From Spectribacter hydrogenoxidans (GTDB lineage: Bacteria > Pseudomonadota > Gammaproteobacteria > Nevskiales > Salinisphaeraceae), in NCBI RefSeq assembly GCF_031846275.1, contig NZ_JAVRIB010000001.1:62001-126000 (forward strand): a DNA stretch of 64,000 bases, in the 5' to 3' direction. Position 1 is the stretch's first letter, and the number at the start of each line of letters is the position of its first letter. Positions 52,651 through 59,570 of this stretch are shown in pieces. The translations under genes were made by a program, and so were the position numbers. The notes beneath the pieces are model-generated. The model searched no databases, had not been told where the DNA came from, and worked only from the letters and a program-made list of their open reading frames with translations.

Positions 52651-53535
52651 TCAGCGCAGCACGCGGTCGAGGAAATCGATCCCGGCGTCCACCGCGCCGC
52701 GGTCGGCCAGGAACAGCGCCACGTGACCGAGCCCGCGGACCAGGTACAGCTCGGCCGGCACGCCGGCGGCATCCAGCTCGGCTTTCATGTCCTCGGCATG
52801 ATCCGGCGGCACCAGCATGTCCAGCCCGCCGTGATACAGGAATACCGGCGGCGCCTGCTCGTGAATGTGGGTGACGGGCGATGCCCGGGCGTAGATGTCG
52901 GGCCCGTCTTCCCGCGAGGTGCCGAGGAACTGCGGCACCAGCGTGCCGCCCTCGAACTTGCGCAGATCGGTGGGCGTGCCGCCGGCCACCACCGCCTGCA
53001 GGCGCGTATCCGGCCCGCCGTGGGGCTGATCCAGCTCGTCGCCCGCCTCGATCATGCCCAGCAGCGCCACCAGATGGGCCCCGGCGGAATAGCCCATGCC
53101 GCCGATGCGGGCCGGGTCCAGCGACAGCCGGTCAGCGTTGTCGCGCAGCCAGCGCAGCGCCATCTGCAGATCGTGAATCTGGCCGGGGAAGACGGTATCC
53201 GGGGCGAACCGATAACCCACGTTGAACACCACGAATCCGCGACGGGCCAGGCGTTCGGCGATATCAACCATATCGTCCGGCTCGCCCCGGGCCCAGCCGC
53301 CGCCGTGCACCAGCAGCACCCCGGGGAAGGGGCCGGCGCCGGCGGGGCGGTAGAGATCGCCGTGCAGACGCTCGGGCCAGTCGTCGCCGACGTAGGCAAC
53401 GTTTTCCTGAAGCCGGAAATCCCGGGTCTGCGGCGCCGGCTGGGCCTCGCCCGCCACCCGGCCGCTGTGACTGACACAGCCCCCCAGGAGCAGGGCGGCG
53501 AGCAGTGCCGCTGCTGCCGGCCGGACCCGGATCAC
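52651..53535 (-). CDS. Lipoprotein alpha/beta hydrolase (esterase-like)
   Basis: A 294-residue lipoprotein: lipobox LLLGGC with Cys20. The esterase fold has the oxyanion motif LLVHGGGWARGEPDD, the nucleophile in GMGYSAGAHLVALLG, the Asp in YHGGLDMLVPPD and the His in GLGHVALFL. It resembles the BD-FAE/kynurenine formamidase-like group of HGGG esterases. The stop is 44 bp before yceH. It overlaps the DUF1499 gene by 4 nt. Confidence 0.9.
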   Translation of the reverse strand: MIRVRPAAAALLAALLLGGCVSHSGRVAGEAQPAPQTRDFRLQENVAYVGDDWPERLHGDLYRPAGAGPFPGVLLVHGGGWARGEPDDMVDIAERLARRGFVVFNVGYRFAPDTVFPGQIHDLQMALRWLRDNADRLSLDPARIGGMGYSAGAHLVALLGMIEAGDELDQPHGGPDTRLQAVVAGGTPTDLRKFEGGTLVPQFLGTSREDGPDIYARASPVTHIHEQAPPVFLYHGGLDMLVPPDHAEDMKAELDAAGVPAELYLVRGLGHVALFLADRGAVDAGIDFLDRVLR

Positions 53536-53999
53536 GGCTGCGATCCGGCGGGCGCGGTCACGCCGCGCGCTTCCAGGCGGTCGGCAAGCGCTTGCACCCG
53601 CTCGCGATTCACCTGGAAATCGTAGTAGCCGACGCGGGCGCTGGAACGCACCTGGATGCGCCCGGCGTCGGGTTCCAGCAGCAGTTCCAGATCATCGGTG
53701 TAGAACCGCCAGGGGCTGATCACTTCGGCATGCAGATAGCGGGCGGCGGCGGTGACGACGGTGGTGCGCGGCATGCCGGCCACCGCCTCGCGCACCGCCG
53801 GCCAGGCCTGATCCGCCGGCTGCTGCAGCCGCAGGGCGGGCACGCGCTTGTCGGGATCGTTGGCCTGGCTGCTCACGCAGCGCGGGGCGGCGGGGCAGTC
53901 GGTGAGCCCGCCGTCGACCAGGCCGGTGCTGCGTTCGGTCATGCTGGCGCAGCCGGCCGCGAGGGTGGCCAGAGGCAGGAAGATCAGGAATCGGAACAT
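53532..53999 (-). CDS. DUF1499 domain lipoprotein
   Basis: A 155-residue lipoprotein (lipobox LAAGC, Cys17). The DUF1499 pattern is visible: CPAAPRCVSSQANDPDKRVP, YLHAEVISPWRFYTDDLELL, IQVRSSARVGYYDFQVNRER. Function unknown. Its end overlaps the start of the hydrolase gene, and it is 21 bp downstream of the cryptochrome gene stop, so the series from 55.8 kb to 52.7 kb may be one transcript. Confidence 0.88.
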   Translation of the reverse strand: MFRFLIFLPLATLAAGCASMTERSTGLVDGGLTDCPAAPRCVSSQANDPDKRVPALRLQQPADQAWPAVREAVAGMPRTTVVTAAARYLHAEVISPWRFYTDDLELLLEPDAGRIQVRSSARVGYYDFQVNRERVQALADRLEARGVTAPAGSQP

Positions 54000-54020
54000 G
54001 GGAAATGCCTCGAGTTGTGG

Positions 54021-55415
54021 TCAGTCGGCGGCGGCGTCGCGCCAGGCAGCCGGCACCGTCGCCAGCGTCGGATAATCGAGTTGTCGCCGCAGCTTGTCGG
54101 GCAGCAGAAACGGCGTGTGCCGCTGGTCCGCGGGCAGCCCTCGCAGCTCGGGCAGCCAGTGATCGACGAATGCCGCGTCAGGATCATAGCGCCGGGCCTG
54201 CCAGAGGACATCGAACCCGCGGTCGCGGCGGTCGGTGCCCACCCCCGCCACGCTGGCCCAGTTGCCCCAGTTGCTGGCGACGTCGTAATCCACCAGACGG
54301 CTCTCGAACCAGGCCGCGCCGCGGCGCCAGTCCTGTCCCAGATCGCGGGCGAAGAAACTGGCGGCGTTCTGGCGCCCCCGGTTGGACATGTAGCCGGTGG
54401 CGGCCAGCTCGCGCATGTTGGCATCGACGAACGGCATGCCGGTGCGACCCTCGCACCAGGCCGCAAAGCGATCGTCATCCCGGGCGCGCGAGCGGTCCTG
54501 CCGCTCGAGGATGCCGGCCCGCCGGAACAGGGCTGCGCCGTGCGCCCGCAGAATCCAGCGGAAGAACTCCCGCCAGAGCAGTTCGAAACCCAGCCAGTAG
54601 GTGGATTCGTTGGCCACTACCTCGTGCTCGAAGCGGTGGATCTCCGCCATCAGTCGTCGCGGGGAGATACAGCCCAGCGCCAGCCAGGGGGAAAACCTGG
54701 AGGAAAAATCCGGCCCCAGCAGTCCGTTGCGAGTCCGTTTGTAGTCGGCCAGCGCGTGGGTATCCCACAGATAATGGTGCATCCGAGCCAGACCCTGCGT
54801 TTCGCCACCAGCGTAGGGACAGTCGGTGTCCGGCCAGACCTCGGCATCGGGCAACGCATCGGGCCAGTCCGCCAGGGCCGCAGGTGGCGGCGGCAGTTCG
54901 ACGGGGGCCGGGATCGGGTCACCCGGCTGGCAGTGGCCTTCCACCTTGCGGCGGAACCAGCTGAAACTGCCCGGGACGTCGGCCGGCTCGAAGGGCAGAT
55001 CGGCTGTCGCGAACAACCCGTTGGCCTCGTGGCAGTCGAGCATGCCGGGCGGCAGGGCGCGCGCTACCGCCGCCACCTGATTGCACTCTTCCGGGGCGAT
55101 TTCGACAAAGGCGGTAATCCGCTCGACATCCAGGGCCGCCGCCAACCCTGGCAGCAGGCGTTCAGGCTCTCCCTGCAGCACCAGAAGCCGGCCGCCGCGA
55201 TCTGCCATGCGAGCCCGCAGATCGTTCAAAGACTGGCGCAGGAACACCCGTCGGTGCGGGCCCAGGCGCGGCTCGCCATCGGCATCCCGCCCGTAGTGGC
55301 GTGCATCAATACAGTAGACCGCCAGGAACCGCCCGGTCCCGGTGGCAGCAGCAGTCAGCGCCGGATTGTCATCCAGCCGAAGATCGTTCTTGGCCCAGTA
55401 CAGGGCAATAGTCAT
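54021..55415 (-). CDS. DASH family cryptochrome / photolyase
   Basis: A 464-residue FAD protein of the cryptochrome-DASH group, which repairs cyclobutane dimers in single-stranded DNA. The N-terminal photolyase domain starts TIALYWAKNDLRLDDNPALT. The FAD-binding half contains YKRTRNGLLGPDFSSRFSPW, then LALGCISPRRL, WREFFRWILR, GRTGMPFVDANMRELAATGY and MSNRGRQNAASFFARDLGQD, all diagnostic of DASH. The start at 55415 overlaps the DUF2256 stop (ATGA). Confidence 0.95.
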   Translation of the reverse strand: MTIALYWAKNDLRLDDNPALTAAATGTGRFLAVYCIDARHYGRDADGEPRLGPHRRVFLRQSLNDLRARMADRGGRLLVLQGEPERLLPGLAAALDVERITAFVEIAPEECNQVAAVARALPPGMLDCHEANGLFATADLPFEPADVPGSFSWFRRKVEGHCQPGDPIPAPVELPPPPAALADWPDALPDAEVWPDTDCPYAGGETQGLARMHHYLWDTHALADYKRTRNGLLGPDFSSRFSPWLALGCISPRRLMAEIHRFEHEVVANESTYWLGFELLWREFFRWILRAHGAALFRRAGILERQDRSRARDDDRFAAWCEGRTGMPFVDANMRELAATGYMSNRGRQNAASFFARDLGQDWRRGAAWFESRLVDYDVASNWGNWASVAGVGTDRRDRGFDVLWQARRYDPDAAFVDHWLPELRGLPADQRHTPFLLPDKLRRQLDYPTLATVPAAWRDAAAD

Positions 55416-55564
55416 GCCCCGGCCCGGGCCTGGCGCTTGCAGCGCTGGCTGCAGTAGCGCACCGCATCCCAGTGCCGGGCCCACTTGCGGCGCCAGGCAA
55501 ACGGACGGCCGCAGCCGACGCAGGCCTTTGTCGGCAGATCGCCCTTGCGGCGCATGCGCGGCAT
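55412..55564 (-). CDS. DUF2256 small zinc-ribbon-like protein
   Basis: A 50-residue protein, MPRMRRKGDLPTKACVGCGR then PFAWRRKWARHWDAVRYCSQ and RCKRQARAGA. Four Cys in C-x2-C and C-x3-C pairs predict metal binding. DUF2256 genes are often next to cryptochrome/photolyase genes. The start ATG overlaps the stop of the upstream gene (TGATG), and its stop overlaps the DASH ATG. A second ATG three codons in is possible. It is too short for many gene callers. Confidence 0.9.
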   Translation of the reverse strand: MPRMRRKGDLPTKACVGCGRPFAWRRKWARHWDAVRYCSQRCKRQARAGA

Positions 55565-55809
55565 CAGCCGCCCACCCAGTGCAGAACGAGGCCCGTGACG
55601 GCCGACGCGATGGCCACCACGCCGATCGCCAGTCCGAGCATCACCGCACGACGCCGCCAGCGGGCACGGCGGCCGGCACGGTGCAGCGCCGCCACCTCGG
55701 CTTCGGGCAGCAGGTCCACGTCCCAGTGGGTGGTCTGGCGGTTCTTGGCTTCGTTGAGCCAGACGCGTGCCTTGCGGCGAGGGTTCTCGGGCTGATCGGA
55801 ATCGGGCAT
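55564..55809 (-). CDS. Small single-helix membrane protein
   Basis: An 81-residue protein with a charged N-terminal domain (ARVWLNEAKNRQTTHWDVDL, LPEAEVAALHRAGRRAR) and one C-terminal membrane helix (AVMLGLAIGVVAIASAVTGL). No family recognised. It is the first gene of a tightly overlapping set with DUF2256 and the DASH cryptochrome. The start at 55809 is uncertain; an ATG 8 codons earlier exists. Confidence 0.65.
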   Translation of the reverse strand: MPDSDQPENPRRKARVWLNEAKNRQTTHWDVDLLPEAEVAALHRAGRRARWRRRAVMLGLAIGVVAIASAVTGLVLHWVGG

Positions 55810-55919
55810 ATGATTGTGTACGTGGGGGCGCAATCGCGGATGCGCGGGGAGAATGTCACGGGCGTGTCATCCCGTGGGTCATACTCGGGAGTTGCCATTG
55901 TTTCATCCGGAGACCCGAC

Positions 55920-56426
55920 ATGAACATCGACATGTACAGCGCCTCGATCCCGGTATTCGATCGCTTTCTGACCAACCTTTCCGGGTTGCTCGGCAAGGCC
56001 GAGGCCCACGCCGAATCACAGGATATCGCCGCCACCAAGTACGTGGTCAGCCGCCTGTACGCGGACATGGCGCCGCTATCATCCAACGTCCAGTTCGCCT
56101 GCGACACCGCCCGCCGCTGCGCGGCGCGCCTGGCGGGCGAGGAACCCGGCAGCGAAGCCGACGACGAAGCCACCCTGGACGAGCTGCGGGTCCGCATCCG
56201 CCGCACCCGCGATTACCTGGCGGGCGTGGATGCGGATCGCATTCGCGGTACCGAGGACAGGACCGTGCTGCTGGAAACCCCGATGGTCACCATGGAGTTC
56301 ACCGGCCACGATTATCTGCTGAACTTCGCCCTGCCCAACTTCTTCTTCCACGTCAGCATCAGCCACGGGATCCTGCGCCAGCAGGGCGTGCCCATCGGCA
56401 AACTGAACTACATGGGTGCCGCCTGA
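55920..56426 (+). CDS. DUF1993 domain-containing protein
   Basis: A 168-residue, mostly helical soluble protein. It begins MNIDMYSASIPVFDRFLTNL and has TKYVVSRLYADMAPLSSNVQ, FACDTARRCAARLAGEEPGS and LPNFFFHVSISHGILRQQGV, all typical of DUF1993 (DinB-like fold, function unknown). GGAG lies 7 nt before the ATG. It is divergent from the cryptochrome set. Confidence 0.9.
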   Translation: MNIDMYSASIPVFDRFLTNLSGLLGKAEAHAESQDIAATKYVVSRLYADMAPLSSNVQFACDTARRCAARLAGEEPGSEADDEATLDELRVRIRRTRDYLAGVDADRIRGTEDRTVLLETPMVTMEFTGHDYLLNFALPNFFFHVSISHGILRQQGVPIGKLNYMGAA

Positions 56427-56482
56427 CATCCGATCGCGGCCGCGAGGACGTATCTAACGGGGTACGAACCAAAGGAGTTCAG

Positions 56483-56977
56483 GTGTTTGCAACGGGCCGG
56501 CGGCGCCTGCCGCTGCGGCCGAATCGACTGATCATGCCGGTGTTCTTCGCCGCCAGCCTGCTGCTGTGGGTGCTTGCCCCGGCGCCGGTGCTGGGGGCGC
56601 TCACGCCGGTGGTCGGAACGCTGGCGGTGGCCTGCGCCGGACTGAATCTGGCCCGGGTCACCTGGATCGTCTACGGCTTTTCACGCCGCCATCGCGCCGC
56701 CCTGCAGCGAGTGGCCAGCGACGACTGGCGCCATCTCAACCGCTCCATGGGGTTGATGGTGCTGGTGCTGCTGGCCACCACGGCAATGGCCGCCGGGTTC
56801 TACGTGATGGCCACCACACTGCTGGAACAGCCGGCCAACATGGCCAGTCAGTCACGGGTGCTGTGGTTGCTCACGGCCGGCGGCCTGGCCCTGGCAGTCG
56901 CCTTCGGCGAGCTGGTGACCCACCTGGTGGCGGTGGTCGACCACACGCTGCGGACGCTGGCAGCCCCAGCACACTAA
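56483..56977 (+). CDS. Four-helix membrane protein, unknown
   Basis: A 164-residue inner-membrane protein with four predicted helices (about 20-36, 40-62, 86-108, 126-146). The N terminus is basic (MFATGRRRLPLRPNRLI). A GTG start at 56483 with AAGGAG 6 nt upstream is clear. No family recognised. It is 56 bp after the DUF1993 gene and converges on a lipoprotein gene with an 8-bp gap. Confidence 0.7.
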   Translation: MFATGRRRLPLRPNRLIMPVFFAASLLLWVLAPAPVLGALTPVVGTLAVACAGLNLARVTWIVYGFSRRHRAALQRVASDDWRHLNRSMGLMVLVLLATTAMAAGFYVMATTLLEQPANMASQSRVLWLLTAGGLALAVAFGELVTHLVAVVDHTLRTLAAPAH

Positions 56978-56985
56978 CGGCCTCG

Positions 56986-58398
56986 TCACTGACCGCGCGG
57001 CAGTGCCTCGCGCGCCTCGGCCTCCCGCTGCTTCGCTCGCGCCAGGGTGTTTTCCTGCTCGGCGATGCGCCGGTCCATGCGTTCGAGACGCTCGCGCAAC
57101 TCACCCAGGTCCCGCTGCTGCATGCGTCGGTCGTCGGCCTCGGCCTGCCGCTCGGAAATCGGGCTCTGCCAGCGGTCCTGGAAAATCACCTTGCCGTCGG
57201 TGTTCTTCAGCGCGTTGACGAACACGAAGGCGTGACGATCGTCGCCGGCGCGGAACTCGCTGCCGGTGAACGCCAGCCCGACCCCCGGCCGGCCGTTGAG
57301 ACCGATACGGATCTCGTCATGCTCGCCCGGCTCCAGCCCGCCGCCGCCGAAATCCGCGTACATGCTGCGATCCTCGTAGTAGCGCTGCTGCTGCGGGTGC
57401 CAGACCACCACATGCACGTCCGCCGAGGACAGGGGCTGACTCCCGTAATTGACCACATCGGCGATCACGGTGTCCTCCGGCGTGCCGATGACCCCAGACC
57501 GGGTCACCAACCGGGTGTTGTCGAAGGACGCCAGACTGTTCTCGGCCGCGAACGATCCGCGGCGAATGCGCTGTTCCCAGTCGCCCGCGGCGTCGGCCAC
57601 CTGCGCGGCCGCAGCCTGATCGGATGCCAGCGTCTGCTCGGCGTCACGAGTTTCCCGGGCCAGTCGTTCGCGGTCCCCCTTCATGATGGTCAGGCGGTCG
57701 GCAGCCAGCTTGCGCGCCTTTTCGGCTTCGTCCAGCGCCCGGTTCGCCGCCCGCCGGCGGGCGTCGGCAGCATCCATGGCAGCGACGCTGCCGAAGCCGC
57801 GGCGTCGGGCTTCGGCGCGGCGCTGCGCAGCCTCCTCGGCCCGGGCCTGCACCAGTCGTGCGCCCACTGCCTCGCCGGCCGCTTCCGCCGTGGCGTCGTC
57901 AGCCAGCCGCCAGTCCAGCAGGAATGGACGGTCCTCCCGGGTCAGGCGGTATTCCAGCGGTCCGCGGATTTCCATCGGGGCCGGTTCCGCGTCGGTGGCC
58001 CCTGCCCGCTGCGCCAGGTAGTCCGCGGCGCGGACCAGGCCGGCCGTGTCCAGGCCCGAGGTCCGTTCGAACGCCTCGCGCGCCGCCGCCCGGGCGAACG
58101 GGTAGCCGGTCTGCAGCACCTGCAACACATCCCGTACCTCGCCGCGCACGATGAGCGTGGCTCGGCACACACGCACGCCATCCCGAACCCCCTGATCGGC
58201 CGGCTCGAGGATTTCCACCGTCGCCCAGGCCGACTCGGCGCCGGCGAAGTGGGTGTCCCGATGCATCTGGTCGAGCACCATCGGGTCGGCGCAGGGGCCG
58301 GGATCGGATCCGCTACAGCCGCCCGCCACCAGCAGGACCGGCGCCAGCGCCAGCCACCAGCAGCGCCGGGGTTCAGTAATGCGGGGGCGGACCATCAT
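56986..58398 (-). CDS. Lipoprotein with central coiled coil, unknown
   Basis: A 470-residue lipoprotein. The signal (MMVRPRITEPRRCWWLALAP) ends at lipobox LVAGGC. The central part (about 180-290) is a long Ala/Arg/Glu coiled coil (RLVQARAEEAAQRRAEARRR, RALDEAEKARKLAADRLTIM). A beta domain follows (VIADVVNYGSQPLSSADVHV, LEPGEHDEIRIGLNGRPGVG), and a second coiled coil ends the protein (LRERLERMDRRIAEQENTLA). No family recognised. The start overlaps slyX by 26 nt. Confidence 0.75.
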   Translation of the reverse strand: MMVRPRITEPRRCWWLALAPVLLVAGGCSGSDPGPCADPMVLDQMHRDTHFAGAESAWATVEILEPADQGVRDGVRVCRATLIVRGEVRDVLQVLQTGYPFARAAAREAFERTSGLDTAGLVRAADYLAQRAGATDAEPAPMEIRGPLEYRLTREDRPFLLDWRLADDATAEAAGEAVGARLVQARAEEAAQRRAEARRRGFGSVAAMDAADARRRAANRALDEAEKARKLAADRLTIMKGDRERLARETRDAEQTLASDQAAAAQVADAAGDWEQRIRRGSFAAENSLASFDNTRLVTRSGVIGTPEDTVIADVVNYGSQPLSSADVHVVVWHPQQQRYYEDRSMYADFGGGGLEPGEHDEIRIGLNGRPGVGLAFTGSEFRAGDDRHAFVFVNALKNTDGKVIFQDRWQSPISERQAEADDRRMQQRDLGELRERLERMDRRIAEQENTLARAKQREAEAREALPRGQ

Positions 58399-58576
58399 CC
58401 GGGGTCGGGTCGTGGCCGTCCTGCAGCGCGCGCAGCCGCTCGGTGAGCTGCCGGCAGAAGGTTTCCAGTTCGCCCACGCGGGTCTGCTGGGCATGCAGCG
58501 TCTCTTCCAGCGTGCGCAGCAGATCCTCCTGCCAGGCCAGCCGGATCTCGAGATCAGTGAGTCGCGCATCACTCAT
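58373..58576 (-). CDS. slyX: SlyX family protein
   Basis: A 67-residue coiled-coil protein: RLTDLEIRLAWQEDLLRTLE, TLHAQQTRVGELETFCRQLT and the C-terminal DDGPPPHY. The P-P-H-Y ending is the SlyX hallmark. Function unknown. It is the first gene of a two-gene unit with the overlapping lipoprotein gene. Confidence 0.92.
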   Translation of the reverse strand: MSDARLTDLEIRLAWQEDLLRTLEETLHAQQTRVGELETFCRQLTERLRALQDGHDPTPDDGPPPHY

Positions 58577-58613
58577 GGCGGCATTCTGCCCGCTTCGGGG
58601 ACGATTGACATGC

Positions 58614-58630
58614 GTTCAGGCACGGTTCAG
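58614..58630 (+). promoter_or_regulatory. Direct repeat next to a TTGACA box
   Basis: GTTCAG occurs at 58614-58619 and again at 58625-58630, 11 bp apart, one helical turn. A perfect TTGACA sits just before (58605-58610). Tandem half-sites at this spacing are typical of OmpR/PhoB-type regulators, but no obvious -10 box was found. Confidence 0.3.
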
Positions 58631-58639
58631 CCACAAGCA

Positions 58640-58756
58640 CGCATCCTCTGTCGTGTCGGTCGGGTTCTTCCCTGCCCGGTCCGACCCGAAACGGTTCCTG
58701 TCCGTTTCATTGTCTCCTCCTCGCTCGGCCGGCCCGTTTCGGGTCGGCCTTTTTTA
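58640..58756 (+). ncRNA. Candidate small RNA with three hairpins
   Basis: The gap between slyX (minus) and the Sel1 gene (plus) ends in an intrinsic terminator for the plus strand, although no plus-strand gene precedes it. Upstream are two more stems: GGTCGG/CCGACC (about 58657-58686) with a C-rich loop containing CTTCCC, and GAAACGG/CCGTTTC (58688-58709) with loop TTCCTGT. A single-stranded linker carries CTCCTCC, complementary to ribosome-binding sites. This architecture resembles C-rich-loop sRNAs such as sX13 of Xanthomonas, but it could also be a leader of the Sel1 gene. The 5' end is a guess. Confidence 0.4.
58728..58756 (+). terminator. Intrinsic terminator with no upstream gene
   Basis: GGCCGGCCCG-TTT-CGGGTCGGCC followed by TTTTTT. 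The 10-bp stem has one mismatch. It is read on the plus strand and ends 64 bp before the Sel1-repeat gene start. Confidence 0.85.
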
Positions 58757-58819
58757 TGACGGCCGCGTTTCGCCTATGATCACCGGATGCTCCCGAACCA
58801 ACCAGGGGTTTCCCGTCGC

Positions 58820-59554
58820 ATGCCAATGTCGATGATCCGCCGCGCCGCGCTAGCCGTGTGCCTGGCGGCGCTGAGTCTGAATGCCGCCGCCCAGAGCGAA
58901 TCCTACGAGTCCGGCGCCGACGCATTCGCGGCCGGTGACTATGACACGGCGCTGGAACAATGGCGTCCGCTGGCCGAGGAAGGCAACGCCGCCGCCCAGT
59001 ATAATGTCGGCCTGATGTACGCCAACGGGTTCGGGGTAACGCGCAACGCGGGCACCGCCCGTGACTGGTATCGCAAGTCCGCAGAACAGGGCTATGCCCG
59101 CGCCCAGCACAATCTCGGCGTGCTGCTGCAGAACGGCGAACTCGGCGAACCCGATTACACCGCCGCCGCCCGCTGGTATCGCGAAGCCGCCGAGCAGGGC
59201 GAGGCGGCCTCTCAGAACAACCTCGCCATGCTGTATGTGCAGGGTCTAGGTGTGGACGAGGACCGGGCCCGCGCCGCCCGGCTGGCCGCCGAGGCCGCCC
59301 GCCAGGACAATGAGTCGGCCCGGCGCAATCTCCCGCGTCTGCTGGAAGGCCTGCCGGCCGCCACCATCAGCGGCAGCAACGTGAACGTACGTACCGGCCC
59401 CGGCACCAGCCACGACAAGCTGCTGCAAAGCGACGAGGGCACATCGGTGCGCATTCTCGCCACCGAAGGCGAGTGGAAGGAGATCATCTTCCCGGACGGC
59501 TACGCGATCGGCTGGATTGCGGAGTTCCTGCTCGATACCGAGGGGAAAGACTAG
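58820..59554 (+). CDS. Exported Sel1-repeat protein with SH3 domain
   Basis: A 244-residue exported protein. After the signal peptide (to about residue 25, cut at NAAA-QS) are about four Sel1/TPR-like repeats (ALEQWRPLAEEGNAAAQYNV, then GLMYANGFGV; ARDWYRKSAEQGYARAQHNL; AARWYREAAEQGEAASQNNL). A C-terminal bacterial SH3 domain (about 180-240) has GSNVNVRTGPGTSHDKLLQS and GWIAEFLL. Such proteins mediate envelope protein contacts. The start is uncertain among ATGs at 58787, 58820 and 58826. Confidence 0.88.
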   Translation: MPMSMIRRAALAVCLAALSLNAAAQSESYESGADAFAAGDYDTALEQWRPLAEEGNAAAQYNVGLMYANGFGVTRNAGTARDWYRKSAEQGYARAQHNLGVLLQNGELGEPDYTAAARWYREAAEQGEAASQNNLAMLYVQGLGVDEDRARAARLAAEAARQDNESARRNLPRLLEGLPAATISGSNVNVRTGPGTSHDKLLQSDEGTSVRILATEGEWKEIIFPDGYAIGWIAEFLLDTEGKD

Positions 59555-59570
59555 CCCCGCCGACCCGTGC

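Noticed and set aside
53505..55457. Open frame of 650 codons on the plus strand opposite the DASH cryptochrome and DUF1499 genes
   Set aside because: It spans two confidently identified genes on the other strand and shows no domain of its own.
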